A DNA stretch of 64,000 nucleotides from Auanema rhodensis (Eukaryota > Nematoda > Chromadorea > Rhabditida > Rhabditidae), in contig OZ059895.1 of the NCBI GenBank assembly GCA_964057225.1, forward strand, positions 17,327,688 through 17,391,687. Reading direction: 5' to 3'. The position numbers and the translations under genes were made by a program. Position 1 is the stretch's first letter. The number at the start of each line of letters is the position of its first letter. Of this stretch, positions 11,989-25,627 are shown piece by piece. The notes below the pieces were generated by a model, which saw nothing but the letters and a program-made list of their open reading frames with translations, did not search any database and was not told where the DNA came from.

Positions 11989-12160
11989 TCGTTTTACACT
12001 TTTTCAAACTATTTTGAGGATTAATTCGTGCTTTTTGAAGCTTTTACTTCAGGTTACATCTTCTCTTATTCATTCGAATGAAATATTTTACTTCAATACG
12101 GAGCAGTATTGTTAAAAGTGACAACGTGATTATTATCGACAAATGAAAACAACTTATTAA

Positions 12161-12232
12161 GCCTCATTGGCTCAGGGGCAGAGCGTCTGTCTAGTAAACA
12201 GAAGTTTGCTGGTTCGATTCCAGCATGAGGCA
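12161..12232 (+). tRNA. tRNA-Thr(AGU): tRNA-Thr (AGU), variable-loop variant
   Basis: Variable loop is AGTTT instead of AGGTC; all stems intact. Confidence 0.85.
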
Positions 12233-13758
12233 TCGTTTTACACTTTTTCAAACTATTTTGAGGATTAATTCGTGCTTCTTGAAGCTTTTACTTCAGGTTA
12301 CATCTTCTCTTATTCATTCAAATGAAATGTTTCAATTGAATATGTACACGCATTGTTGAAAGTGACTAAGAGATTATTATCGACAAATGAAAACAACTTA
12401 TCAAGCCTCATTGGCTCAGGGGCAGAGCGTCTGTCTAGTAAACATTCCAGCTTGAGGCATCTTTTTAGACTTTCTCAAACTATTTTGGAATTAATTCGTG
12501 CTTCTTGAAGCTTTTACTTCAGGTTACATCTTCTCTTATTCATTAGAATGAAATATTTTACTTCAATACGGAGCAGTATTGTTAAAAGTGACTAAGAGAT
12601 TATTATCGACAAATGAAAACAACTTATCAAGCCTCATTGGCTCAGGGGCAGAGCGTCTGTCTAGTAAACATTCCAGCATGAGGCATCTTTTTAGACTTTC
12701 TCAAACTATTTTGGAATTAATTCGTGCTTCTTGAAGCTTTTACTTCAGGTTACATCTTCTCTTATTCATTAGAATGAAATATTTTACTTCAATACGGAGC
12801 AGTATTGTTAAAAGTGACTAAGAGATTATTATCGACAAATGAAAACAACTTATCAAGCCTCATTGGCTCAGGGGCAGAGCGTCTGTCTAGTAAACATTCC
12901 AGCTTGAGGCATCTTTTTAGACTTTCTCAAACTATTTTGGAATTAATTCGTGCTTCTTGAAGCTTTTACTTCAGGTTACATCTTCTCTTATTCATTAGAA
13001 TGAAATATTTTACTTCAATACGGAGCAGTATTGTTAAAAGTGACTAAGAGATTATTATCGACAAATGAAAACAACTTATCAAGCCTCATTGGCTCAGGGG
13101 CAGAGCGTCTGTCTAGTAAACATTCCAGCATGAGGCATCTTTTTAGACTTTCTCAAACTATTTTTAGGATTCATTCGTGCTTCTCGAAGCTTTTACTTCA
13201 GGTTACATCTTCTCTTATTCATTCGAATGAAATATTTTACTTCAATACGGAGCAGTATTGTTAAAAGTGACTAAGAGATTATAATCGAGAAATGAGAATA
13301 ACTTATCAAGCCTCATTGGCTCAGGGGCAGAGCGTCTGTCTAGTCGATTCCAGCATGAGGCATCGTATTACACTTTATCAAACTATTTTGAGGATTAATT
13401 CGTTCTTCTTGAAGCTTTTACTTCAGGTTACATCTTCTCTTATTCATTCGAATGAAATATTTTACTTCAATACGGAGCAGTATTATTGAAAGTGACTAAG
13501 AGATTATTATCGACAAATGAGAATAACTTATCAAGCCTCATTGGCTCAGGGGCAGAGCGTCTGTCTAGTCGATTCCAGCATGAGGCATCTTTTTAGACTT
13601 TCTCAAACTATTTTTAGGATTCATTCGTGCTTCTTGAAGCTTTTACTTCAGGTTACATCTTCTCTTATTCATTCAAATGAAATGTTTCAATTGAATATGT
13701 ACACGCATTGTTGAAAGTGACTAAGAGATTATATCGAGAAATGAGAATAACTTATTAA

Positions 13759-13830
13759 GCCTCATTGGCTCAGGGGCAGAGCGTCTGTCTAGTAAACAGA
13801 AGGTCGCTGGTTCGATTCCAGCATGAGGCA
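13759..13830 (+). tRNA. tRNA-Thr(AGU): tRNA-Thr (AGU)
   Basis: Canonical. Confidence 0.9.
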
Positions 13831-14002
13831 TCGTTTTAGACTTTCTCAAACTATTTTGAGGATTAATTCGTGCTTTTTGAAGCTTTTACTTCAGGTTACA
13901 TCTTCTCTTATTCATTCGAATGAAATATTTTACTTCAATACGGAGCAGTATTGTTAAAAGTGACAAAGTGATTACTATCGACAAATGAAAACAACTTATC
14001 AA

Positions 14003-14074
14003 GCCTCATTGGCTCAGGGGCAGAGCGTCTGTCTAGTAAACAGAAGGTCTCTGGTTCGATTCCACCATGAGGCA
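14003..14074 (+). tRNA. tRNA-Thr(AGU): tRNA-Thr (AGU), T-arm damaged
   Basis: T-stem reads TCTGG/CCACC, leaving two mismatches; probably inactive although full length. Confidence 0.6.
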
Positions 14075-14696
14075 TCTTTTTAGACTTTCTCAAACTATTT
14101 TTAGGATTCATTCGTGCTTCTCGAAGCTTTTACTTCAGGTTACATCTTCTCTTATTCATTCGAATGAAATATTTTACTTCAATACGGAGCAGTATTGTTA
14201 AAAGTGACTAAGAGATTATAATCGAGAAATGAGAATAACTTATCAAGCCTCATTGGCTCAGGGGCAGAGCGTCTGTCTAGTCGATTCCAGCATGAGGCAT
14301 CGTTTTACACTTTATCAAACTATTTTGAGGATTAATTCGTTCTTCTTGAAGCTTTTACTTCAGGTTACATCTTCTCTTATTCATTCAAATGAAATATTTT
14401 ACTTCAATACGGAGCAGTATTATTGAAAGTGACTAAGAGATTATTATCGACAAATGAGAATAACTTATCAAGCCTCATTGGCTCAGGGGCAGAGCGTCTG
14501 TCTAGTCGATTCCAGCATGAGGCATCGTTTTAGACTTTCTCAAACTATTTTGAGGATTAATTCGTGCTTTTTGAAGCTTTTACTTCAGGTTACATCTTCT
14601 CTTATTCATTCGAATGAAATATTTTACTTCAATACGGAGCAGTATTGTTAAAAGTGACAAAGTGATTACTATCGACAAATGAAAACAACTTATCAA

Positions 14697-14768
14697 GCCT
14701 CATTGGCTCAGGGGCAGAGCGTCTGTCTAGTAAACAGAAGGTCGCTGGTTCGATTCCAGCATGAGGCA
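14697..14768 (+). tRNA. tRNA-Thr(AGU): tRNA-Thr (AGU)
   Basis: Canonical. Confidence 0.9.
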
Positions 14769-15167
14769 TCTTTTTAGACTTTCTCAAACTATTTTGAGGA
14801 TTAATTCGTTCTTCTTGAAGCTTTTACTTCAGGTTACATCTTCTCTTATTCATTCAAATGAAATATTTTACTTCAATACGGAGCAGTATTGTTGAAAGTG
14901 ACTAAGAGATTATTATCGACAAATGAAAATAACTTATCAAGCCTCATTTTCTCAGGGGCAGAGCGTCTGTCTAGTAAACATTCCAGCATGAGGCATCTTT
15001 TTAGACTTTCTCAAACTATTTTGAGGATTAATTCGTTCTTCTTGAAGCTTTTACTTCAGGTTACATCTTCTCTTATTCATTCGAATGAAATATTTTATTT
15101 CAATACGGAGCAGTATTGTTAAAAGTGACAAAGTGATTACTATCGACAAATGAAAACAACTTATCAA

Positions 15168-15239
15168 GCCTCATTGGCTCAGGGGCAGAGCGTCTGTCTA
15201 GTAAACAGAAGGTCGCTGGTTCGATTCCAGCATGAGGCA
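15168..15239 (+). tRNA. tRNA-Thr(AGU): tRNA-Thr (AGU)
   Basis: Canonical. Confidence 0.9.
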
Positions 15240-15411
15240 TCTTTTTAGACTTTCTCAAACTATTTTGAGGATTAATTCGTTCTTCTTGAAGCTTTTACTT
15301 CAGGTTACATCTTCTCTTATTCATTCGAATGAAATATTTTACTTCAATACGGAGCAGTATTGTTAAAAGTGACAAAGTGATTATTAGCGACAAATGAAAA
15401 CAACTTATTAA

Positions 15412-15483
15412 GCCTCATTGGCTCAGGGGCAGAGCGTCTGTCTAGTAAACAGAAGGTCGCTGGTTCGATTCCAGTATGAGGCA
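15412..15483 (+). tRNA. tRNA-Thr(AGU): tRNA-Thr (AGU), variant
   Basis: T-stem 3' strand is CCAGT, giving a tolerated G-U pair. Confidence 0.85.
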
Positions 15484-15655
15484 TCGTTTTAGACTTTTTC
15501 AAACTATTTTGAGGATTAATTCGTGCTTCTTGAAGCTTTTACTTCAGGTTACATCTTCTCTTATTCATTCAAATGAAATGTTTCAATTGAATATGTATAC
15601 GCATTGTTGAAAGTGACTAAGAGATTGTAATCAAGAAATAAAATGAATTCAACAT

Positions 15656-15727
15656 GCCTCATTGGCTCAGGGGCAGAGCGTCTGTCTAGTAAACAGAAGG
15701 TCGCTGGTTCGATTCCAGCATGAGGCA
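15656..15727 (+). tRNA. tRNA-Thr(AGU): tRNA-Thr (AGU)
   Basis: Canonical, with the rarer leader seen at 11429 and 11673. Confidence 0.9.
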
Positions 15728-15899
15728 TCTTTTTAGACTTTCTCAAACTATTTTTAGGATTCATTCGTGCTTCTCGAAGCTTTTACTTCAGGTTACATCT
15801 TCTCTTATTCATTCGAATGAAATATTTTACTTCAATACGGAGCAGTATTGTTAAAAGTGACAAAGTGTTTATTATCGACAAATGAAAACAACTTATCAA

Positions 15900-15971
15900 G
15901 CCTCATTGGCTCAGGGGCAGAGCGTCTGTCTAGTAAACAGAAGTTTGCTGGTTCGATTCCAGCATGAGGCA
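15900..15971 (+). tRNA. tRNA-Thr(AGU): tRNA-Thr (AGU), variable-loop variant
   Basis: AGTTT variable loop, but the leader has GTGTTTATT as at 11917: a hybrid of units 11917 and 12161. Confidence 0.85.
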
Positions 15972-17048
15972 TCGTTTTACACTTTTTCAAACTATTTTGA
16001 GGATTAATTCGTGCTTCTTGAAGCTTTTACTTCAGGTTACATCTTCTCTTATTCATTCAAATGAAATGTTTCAATTGAATATGTACACGCATTGTTGAAA
16101 GTGACTAAGAGATTATTATCGACAAATGAAAACAACTTATCAAGCCTCATTGGCTCAGGGGCAGAGCGTCTGTCTAGTAAACATTCCAGCTTGAGGCATC
16201 TTTTTAGACTTTCTCAAACTATTTTGGAATTAATTCGTGCTTCTTGAAGCTTTTACTTCAGGTTACATCTTCTCTTATTCATTAGAATGAAATATTTTAC
16301 TTCAATACGGAGCAGTATTGTTAAAAGTGACTAAGAGATTATTATCGACAAATGAAAACAACTTATCAAGCCTCATTGGCTCAGGGGCAGAGCGTCTGTC
16401 TAGTAAACATTCCAGCATGAGGCATCTTTTTAGACTTTCTCAAACTATTTTGGAATTAATTCGTGCTTCTTGAAGCTTTTACTTCAGGTTACATCTTCTC
16501 TTATTCATTAGAATGAAATATTTTACTTCAATACGGAGCAGTATTGTTAAAAGTGACTAAGAGATTATTATCGACAAATGAAAACAACTTATCAAGCCTC
16601 ATTGGCTCAGGGGCAGAGCGTCTGTCTAGTAAACATTCCAGCTTGAGGCATCTTTTTAGACTTTCTCAAACTATTTTGGAATTAATTCGTGCTTCTTGAA
16701 GCATTTACTTCAGGTTACATCTTCTCTTATTCATTAGAATGAAATATTTTACTTCAATACGGAGCAGTTTTGTTGAAAGTGACTAAGAGATTATTATCGA
16801 CAAATGAAAACAACTTATCAAGCCTCATTGGCTCAGGGGCAGAGCGTCTGTCTAGTAAACATTCCAGCATGAGGCATCTTTTTAGACTTTCTCAAACTAT
16901 TTTTAGGATTCATTCGTGCTTCTCGAAGCTTTTACTTCAGGTTACATCTTCTCTTATTCATTCGAATGAAATATATTACTTCAATACGGAGCAGTATTGT
17001 TAAAAGTGACTAAGAGATTATAATCGAGAAATGAGAATAACTTATCAA

Positions 17049-17120
17049 GCCTCATTGGCTCAGGGGCAGAGCGTCTGTCTAGTAAACAGAAGGTCGCTGG
17101 TTCGATTCCAGCATGAGGCA
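17049..17120 (+). tRNA. tRNA-Thr(AGU): tRNA-Thr (AGU)
   Basis: Canonical. Confidence 0.9.
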
Positions 17121-17517
17121 TCTTTTTAGACTTTCTCAAACTATTTTTAGGATTCATTCGTGCTTCTCGAAGCTTTTACTTCAGGTTACATCTTCTCTTA
17201 TTCATTCGAATGAAATATTTTACTTCAATACGGAGCAGTATTGTTAAAAGTGACTAAGAGATTATAATCGAGAAATGAGAATAACTTATTAAGCCTCATT
17301 GGCTCAGGGGCAGAGCGTCTGTCTAGTCGATTCCAGCATGAGGCATCTTTTTAGACTTTCTCAAACTATTTTTAGGATTCATTCGTGCTTCTTGAAGCTT
17401 TTACTTCAGGTTACATCTTCTCTTATTCATTCGAATGAAATATTTTACTTCAATACGGAGCAGTATTGTTAAAAGTGACAAAGTGATTACTATCGACAAA
17501 TGAAAACAACTTATCAA

Positions 17518-17589
17518 GCCTCATTGGCTCAGGGGCAGAGCGTCTGTCTAGTAAACAGAAGGTCGCTGGTTCGATTCCAGCATGAGGCA
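17518..17589 (+). tRNA. tRNA-Thr(AGU): tRNA-Thr (AGU)
   Basis: Canonical. Confidence 0.9.
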
Positions 17590-18211
17590 TCTTTTTAGAC
17601 TTTCTCAAACTATTTTTAGGATTCATTCGTGCTTCTCGAAGCTTTTACTTCAGGTTACATCTTCTCTTATTCATTCGAATGAAATATTTTACTTCAATAC
17701 GGAGCAGTATTGTTAAAAGTGACTAAGAGATTATAATCGAGAAATGAGAATAACTTATCAAGCCTCATTGGCTCAGGGGCAGAGCGTCTGTCTAGTCGAT
17801 TCCAGCATGAGGCATCGTTTTACACTTTATCAAACTATTTTGAGGATTAATTCGTTCTTCTTGAAGCTTTTACTTCAGGTTACATCTTCTCTTATTCATT
17901 CGAATGAAATATTTTACTTCAATACGGAGCAGTATTATTGAAAGTGACTAAGAGATTATTATCGACAAATGAGAATAACTTATCAAGCCTCATTGGCTCA
18001 GGGGCAGAGCGTCTGTCTAGTCGATTCCAGCATGAGGCATCTTTTTAGACTTTCTCAAACTATTTTTAGGATTCATTCGTGCTTCTTGAAGCTTTTACTC
18101 CAGGTTACATCTTCTCTTATTCATTCGAATGAAATATTTTACTTCAATACGGAGCAGTATTGTTAAAAGTGACAAAGTGATTATTATCGACAAATGAAAA
18201 CAACTTATCAA

Positions 18212-18283
18212 GCCTCATTGGCTCAGGGGCAGAGCGTCTGTCTAGTAAACAGAAGGTCGCTGGTTCGATTCCAGCATGAGGCA
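18212..18283 (+). tRNA. tRNA-Thr(AGU): tRNA-Thr (AGU)
   Basis: Canonical; followed by TTGTTTT. Confidence 0.9.
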
Positions 18284-18455
18284 TTGTTTTACACTTTTTC
18301 AAACTATTTTGAGGATTAATTCGTGCTTCTTGAAGCTTTTACTTCAGGTTACATCTTCTCTTATTCATTCGAATGAAATATTTTACTTCAATACGGAGCA
18401 GTATTGTTAAAAGTGACAACGTGATTATTATCGACAAATGAAAACAACTTATTAA

Positions 18456-18527
18456 GCCTCATTGGCTCAGGGGCAGAGCGTCTGTCTAGTAAACAGAAGT
18501 TTGCTGGTTCGATTCCAGCATGAGGCA
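18456..18527 (+). tRNA. tRNA-Thr(AGU): tRNA-Thr (AGU), variable-loop variant
   Basis: AGTTT variable loop; leader shared with 12161 (ACAACGTGATT). Confidence 0.85.
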
Positions 18528-20053
18528 TCGTTTTACACTTTTTCAAACTATTTTGAGGATTAATTCGTGCTTCTTGAAGCTTTTACTTCAGGTTACATCT
18601 TCTCTTATTCATTCAAATGAAATGTTTCAATTGAATATGTACACGCATTGTTGAAAGTGACTAAGAGATTATTATCGACAAATGAAAACAACTTATCAAG
18701 CCTCATTGGCTCAGGGGCAGAGCGTCTGTCTAGTAAACATTCCAGCTTGAGGCATCTTTTTAGACTTTCTCAAACTATTTTGGAATTAATTCGTGCTTCT
18801 TGAAGCTTTTACTTCAGGTTACATCTTCTCTTATTCATTAGAATGAAATATTTTACTTCAATACGGAGCAGTATTGTTAAAAGTGACTAAGAGATTATTA
18901 TCGACAAATGAAAACAACTTATCAAGCCTCATTGGCTCAGGGGCAAAGCGTCTGTCTAGTCGATTCCAGCATGAGGCATCGTTTTAGACTTTCTCAAACT
19001 ATTTTTAGGATTCATTCGTGCTTCTCGAAGCTTTTACTTCAGGTTACATCTTCTCTTATTCATTCGAATGAAATATTTTACTTCAATACGGAGCAGTATT
19101 GTTAAAAGTGACTAAGAGATTATAATCGAGAAATGAGAATAACTTATCAAGCCTCATTGGCTCAGGGGCAGAGCGTCTGTCTAGTCGATTCCGGCATGAG
19201 GCATCGTTTTACACTTTATCAAACTATTTTGAGGATTAATTCGTTCTTCTTGAAGCTTTTACTTCAGGTTACATCTTCTCTTATTCATTCGAATGAAATA
19301 TTTTACTTCAATACGGAGCAGTATTATTGAAAGTGACTAAGAGATTATTATCGACAAATGAAAACAACTTATCAAGCCTCATTGGCTCAGGGGCAGAGCG
19401 TCTGTCTAGTAAACATTCCAGCTTGAGGCATCTTTTTAGACTTTCTCAAACTATTTTGGAATTAATTCGTGCTTCTTGAAGCTTTTACTTCAGGTTACAT
19501 CTTCTCTTATTCATTAGAATGAAATATTTTACTTCAATACGGAGCAGTATTGTTAAAAGTGACTAAGAGATTATTATCGACAAATGAAAACAACTTATCA
19601 AGCCTCATTGGCTCAGGGGCAGAGCGTCTGTCTAGTCGATTCCAGCATGAGGCATCGTTTTAGACTTTCTCAAACTATTTTTAGGATTCATTCGTGCTTC
19701 TCGAAGCTTTTACTTCAGGTTACATCTTCTCTTATTCATTCGAATGAAATATTTTACTTCAATACGGAGCAGTATTGTTAAAAGTGACTAAGAGAGATTA
19801 TAATCGAGAAATGAGAATAACTTATCAAGCCTCATTGGCTCAGGGGCAGAGCGTCTGTCTAGTCGTTTCCAGCATGAGGCATCGTTTTACACTTTTTCAA
19901 ACTATTTTGAGGATTAATTCGTTCTTCTTGAAGCTTTTACTTCAGGTTACATCTTCTCTTATTCATTCGAATGAAATATTTTACTTCAATACGGAGCAGT
20001 ATTGTTAAAAGTGACAAAGTGATTATTATCGACAAATGAAAACAACTTATCAA

Positions 20054-20125
20054 GCCTCATTGGCTCAGGGGCAGAGCGTCTGTCTAGTAAACAGAAGGTC
20101 GCTGGTTCGATTCCAGCATGAGGCA
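20054..20125 (+). tRNA. tRNA-Thr(AGU): tRNA-Thr (AGU)
   Basis: Canonical; the only full copy between 18528 and 22325. Confidence 0.9.
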
Positions 20126-22325
20126 TCGTTTTACACTTTTTCAAACTATTTTGAGGATTAATTCGTGCTTCTTGAAGCTTTTACTTCAGGTTACATCTTC
20201 TCTTATTCATTCGAATGAAATATTTTACTTCAATACGGAGCAGTATTGTTAAAAGTGACAACGTGATTATTATCGACAAATGAAAACAACTTATCAAGCC
20301 TCATTGGCTCAGGGGCAGAGCGTCTGTCTAGTAAACATTCCAGCTTGAGGCATCTTTTTAGACTTTCTCAAACTATTTTGGAATTAATTCGTGCTTCTTG
20401 AAGCTTTTACTTCAGGTTACATCTTCTCTTATTCATTCAAATGAAATGTTTCAATTGAATATGTACACGCATTGTTGAAAGTGACTAAGAGATTATTATC
20501 GACAAATGAAAACAACTTATCAAGCCTCATTGGCTCAGGGGCAGAGCGTCTGTCTAGTAAACATTCCAGCTTGAGGCATCTTTTTAGACTTTCTCAAACT
20601 ATTTTGGAATTAATTCGTGCTTCTTGAAGCTTTTACTTCAGGTTACATCTTCTCTTATTCATTAGAATGAAATATTTTACTTCAATACGGAGCAGTATTG
20701 TTAAAAGTGACTAAGAGATTATTATCGACAAATGAAAACAACTTATCAAGCCTCATTGGCTCAGGGGCAGAGCGTCTGTCTAGTCGATTCCAGCATGAGG
20801 CATCGTTTTAGACTTTCTCAAACTATTTTTAGGATTCATTCGTGCTTCTCGAAGCTTTTACTTCAGGTTACATCTTCTCTTATTCATTCGAATGAAATAT
20901 TTTACTTCAATACGGAGCAGTATTGTTAAAAGTGACTAAGAGATTATAATCGAGAAATGAGAATAACTTATCAAGCCTCATTGGCTCAGGGGCAGAGCGT
21001 CTGTCTAGTCGATTCCAGCATGAGGCATCGTTTTACACTTTATCAAACTATTTTGAGGATTAATTCGTTCTTTTTGAAGCTTTTACTTCAGGTTACATCT
21101 TCTCTTATTCATTCGAATGAAATATTTTACTTCAATACGGAGCAGTATTATTGAAAGTGACTAAGAGATTATTATCGACAAATGAAAACAACTTATCAAG
21201 CCTCATTGGCTCAGGGGCAGAGCGTCTGTCTAGTAAACATTCCAGCTTGAGGCATCTTTTTAGACTTTCTCAAACTATTTTGGAATTAATTCGTGCTTCT
21301 TGAAGCTTTTACTTCAGGTTACATCTTCTCTTATTCATTAGAATGAAATATTTTACTTCAATACGGAGCAGTATTGTTAAAAGTGACTAAGAGATTATTA
21401 TCGACAAATGAAAACAACTTATCAAGCCTCATTGGCTCAGGGGCAGAGCGTCTGTCTAGTCGATTCCAGCATGAGGCATCGTTTTAGACTTTCTCAAACT
21501 ATTTTTAGGATTCATTCGTGCTTCTCGAAGCTTTTACTTCAGGTTACATCTTCTCTTATTCATTCGAATGAAATATTTTACTTCAATACGGAGCAGTATT
21601 GTTAAAAGTGACTAAAAGATTATAATCGAGAAATGAGAATAACTTATCAAGCCTCATTGGCTCAGGGGCAGAGCGTCTGTCTAGTCGATTCCAGCATGAG
21701 GCATCGTTTTACACTTTATCAAACTATTTTGAGGATTAATTCGTTCTTCTTGAAGCTTTTACTTCAGGTTACATCTTCTCTTATTCAGTCGAATGAAATA
21801 TTTTACTTCAATACGGAGCAGTATTATTGAAAGTGACTAAGAGATTATTATCGACAAATGAGAATAACTTATCAAGCCTCATTGGCTCAGGGGCAGAGCG
21901 TCTGTCTAGTCGATTCCAGCATGAGGCATCGTTTTACACTTTATCAAACTATTTTGAGGATTAATTCGTTCTTCTTGAAGCTTTTACTTCAGGTTACATC
22001 TTCTCTTATTCAGTCGAATGAAATATTTTACTTCAATACGGAGCAGTATTATTGAAAGTGACTAAGAGATTATTATCGACAAATGAGAATAACTTATCAA
22101 GCCTCATTGGCTCAGGGGCAGAGCGTCTGTCTAGTCGATTCCAGCATGAGGTATCGTTTTAGACTTTCTCAAACTATTTTTAGGATTCATTCGTGCTTCT
22201 TGAAGCTTTTACTTCAGGTTACATCTTCTCTTATTCATTCAAATGAAATGTTTCAATTGAATATGTACACGCATTGTTGAAAGTGACTAAGAGATTATAA
22301 TCGAGAAATGAGAATAACTTATTAA

Positions 22326-22397
22326 GCCTCATTGGCTCAGGGGCAGAGCGTCTGTCTAGTAAACAGAAGGTCGCTGGTTCGATTCCAGCATGAGGCA
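22326..22397 (+). tRNA. tRNA-Thr(AGU): tRNA-Thr (AGU)
   Basis: Canonical; part of a 694-bp block repeated at 23020. Confidence 0.9.
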
Positions 22398-23019
22398 TCG
22401 TTTTAGACTTTCTCAAACTATTTTGAGGATTAATTCGTGCTTTTTGAAGCTTTTACTTCAGGTTACATCTTCTCTTATTCATTCGAATGAAATATTTTAC
22501 TTCAATACGGAGCAGTATTGTTAAAAGTGACTAAGAGATTATAATCGAGAAATGAGAATAACTTATCAAGCCTCATTGCCTCAGGGGCAGAGCGTCTGTC
22601 TAGTCGATTCCAGCATGAGGCATCGTTTTACACTTTATCAAACTATTTTGAGGATTAATTCGTTCTTCTTGAAGCTTTTACTTCAGGTTACATCTTCTCT
22701 TATTCATTCGAATGAAATATTTTACTTCAATACGGAGCAGTATTATTGAAAGTGACTAAGAGATTATTATCGACAAATGAGAATAACTTATCAAGCCTCA
22801 TTGGCTCAGGGGCAGAGCGTCTGTCTAGTCGATTCCAGCATGAGGTATCGTTTTAGACTTTCTCAAACTATTTTTAGGATTCATTCGTGCTTCTTGAAGC
22901 TTTTACTTCAGGTTACATCTTCTCTTATTCATTCAAATGAAATGTTTCAATTGAATATGTACACGCATTGTTGAAAGTGACTAAGAGATTATAATCGAGA
23001 AATGAGAATAACTTATTAA

Positions 23020-23091
23020 GCCTCATTGGCTCAGGGGCAGAGCGTCTGTCTAGTAAACAGAAGGTCGCTGGTTCGATTCCAGCATGAGGCA
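23020..23091 (+). tRNA. tRNA-Thr(AGU): tRNA-Thr (AGU)
   Basis: Canonical. Confidence 0.9.
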
Positions 23092-23263
23092 TCGTTTTAG
23101 ACTTTCTCAAACTATTTTGAGGATTAATTCGTGCTTTTTGAAGCTTTTACTTCAGGTTACATCTTCTTTTATTCATTCGAATGAAATATTTTACTTCAAT
23201 ACGGAGCAGTATTGTTAAAAGTGACAAAGTGATTACTATCGACAAATGAAAACAACTTATCAA

Positions 23264-23335
23264 GCCTCATTGGCTCAGGGGCAGAGCGTCTGTCTAGTAA
23301 ACAGAAGGTCTCTGGTTCGATTCCAGCATGAGGCA
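23264..23335 (+). tRNA. tRNA-Thr(AGU): tRNA-Thr (AGU), T-stem variant
   Basis: T-stem 5' strand is TCTGG, leaving one mismatch; shares this change with 14003 but keeps CCAGC. Confidence 0.7.
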
Positions 23336-23957
23336 TCTTTTTAGACTTTCTCAAACTATTTTTAGGATTCATTCGTGCTTCTCGAAGCTTTTACTTCAGG
23401 TTACATCTTCTCTTATTCATTCGAATGAAATATTTTACTTCAATACGGAGCAGTATTGTTAAAAGTGGCTAAGAGATTATAATCGAGAAATGAGAATAAC
23501 TTATCAAGCCTCATTGGCTCAGGGGCAGAGCGTCTGTCTAGTCGATTCCAGCATGAGGCATCGTTTTACACTTTATCAAACTATTTTGAGGATTAATTCG
23601 TTCTTCTTGAAGCTTTTACTTCAGGTTACATCTTCTCTTATTCATTCGAATGAAATATTTTACTTCAATACGGAGCAGTATTATTGAAAGTGACTAAGAG
23701 ATTATTATCGACAAATGAGAATAACTTATCAAGCCTCATTGGCTCAGGGGCAGAGCGTCTGTCTAGTCGATTCCAGCATGAGGCATCGTTTTAGACTTTC
23801 TCAAACTATTTTGAGGATTAATTCGTGCTTCTTGAAGCTTTTACTTCAGGTTACATCTTCTCTTATTCATTCAAATGAAATGTTTCAATTGAATATGTAC
23901 ACGCATTGTTGAAAGTGACTAAGAGATTATAATCGAGAAATGAGAATAACTTATCAA

Positions 23958-24029
23958 GCCTCATTGGCTCAGGGGCAGAGCGTCTGTCTAGTAAACAGAA
24001 GGTCGCTGGTTCGATTCCAGCATGAGGCA
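23958..24029 (+). tRNA. tRNA-Thr(AGU): tRNA-Thr (AGU)
   Basis: Canonical; first of five successive full copies. Confidence 0.9.
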
Positions 24030-24201
24030 TCGTTTTAGACTTTTTCAAACTATTTTGAGGATTAATTCGTGCTTCTCGAAGCTTTTACTTCAGGTTACAT
24101 CTTCTCTTATTCATTCAAATGAAATGTTTCAATTGAATATGTAAACGCATTGTTAAAAGTGACAAAGTGATTATTATCGACAAATGAAAACAACTTATCA
24201 A

Positions 24202-24273
24202 GCCTCATTGGCTCAGGGGCAGAGCGTCTGTCTAGTAAACAGAAGGTCGCTGGTTCGATTCCAGCATGAGGCA
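24202..24273 (+). tRNA. tRNA-Thr(AGU): tRNA-Thr (AGU)
   Basis: Canonical. Confidence 0.9.
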
Positions 24274-24445
24274 TCGTTTTAGACTTTCTCAAACTATTTT
24301 TAGGATTAATTCGTGCTTCTCAAAGCTTTTACTTCAGGTTACATCTTCTCTTATTCATTCGAATGAAATATTTTACTTCAATACGGAGCAGTATTGTTAA
24401 AAGTGACAAAGTGATTATTATCGACAAATGAAAACAACTTATCAA

Positions 24446-24517
24446 GCCTCATTGGCTCAGGGGCAGAGCGTCTGTCTAGTAAACAGAAGGTCGCTGGTTC
24501 GATTCCAGCATGAGGCA
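24446..24517 (+). tRNA. tRNA-Thr(AGU): tRNA-Thr (AGU)
   Basis: Canonical. Confidence 0.9.
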
Positions 24518-24689
24518 TCGTTTTAGACTTTCTCAAACTATTTTTAGGATTCATTCGTGCTTCTCGAAGCTTTTACTTCAGGTTACATCTTCTGTTATTC
24601 ATTCGAATGAAATATTTTACTTCAATACGGAGCAGTATTGTTAAAAGTGACTAAGAGATTATAATAGAGAAATGAGAATAACTTATCAA

Positions 24690-24761
24690 GCCTCATTGGC
24701 TCAGGGGCAGAGCGTCTGTCTAGTAAACAGAAGGTCGCTGGTTCGATTCCAGCATGAGGCA
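24690..24761 (+). tRNA. tRNA-Thr(AGU): tRNA-Thr (AGU)
   Basis: Canonical. Confidence 0.9.
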
Positions 24762-24933
24762 TCGTTTTAGACTTTTTCAAACTATTTTGAGGATTAATTC
24801 GTGCTTCTCGAAGCTTTTACTTCAGGTTACATCTTCTCTTATTCATTCGAATGAAATATTTTACTTCAATACGGAGCAGTATTGTTAAAAGTGACAAAGT
24901 GATTATTATCGACAAATGAAAACAACTTATCAA

Positions 24934-25005
24934 GCCTCATTGGCTCAGGGGCAGAGCGTCTGTCTAGTAAACAGAAGGTCGCTGGTTCGATTCCAGCATG
25001 AGGCA
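24934..25005 (+). tRNA. tRNA-Thr(AGU): tRNA-Thr (AGU)
   Basis: Canonical. Confidence 0.9.
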
Positions 25006-25627
25006 TCGTTTTAGACTTTTTCAAACTATTTTGAGGATTAATTCGTGCTTCTTGAAGCTTTTACTTCAGGTTACATCTTCTCTTATTCATTCGAATGAAA
25101 TATTTTACTTCAATACGGAGCAGTATTGTTAAAAGTGACAAAATGATTATTATCGACAAATGAAAACAACTTATCAAGCCTCATTGGCTCAGGAGCAGAG
25201 CGTCTGTCTAGTCGATTCCAGCATGAGGCATCGTTTTAGACTTTCTCAAACTATTTTTAGGATTCATTCGTGCTTCTCAAAGCTTTTACTTCAGGTTACA
25301 TCTTCTCTTATTCATTCGAATGAAATATTTTACTTCAATACGGAGCAGTATTGTTAAAAGTGACAAAATGATTATTATCGACAAATGAAAACAACTTATC
25401 AAGCCTCATTGGCTCAGGAGCAGAGCGTCTGTCTAGTCGATTCCAGCATGAGGCATCGTTTTAGACTTTCTCAAACTATTTTTAGGATTCATTCGTGCTT
25501 CTCAAAGCTTTTACTTCAGGTTACATCTTCTCTTATTCATTCGAATGAAATATTTTACTTCAATACGGAGCAGTATTGTTAAAAGTGACAAAATGATTAT
25601 TATCGACAAATGAAAACAACTTATCAA

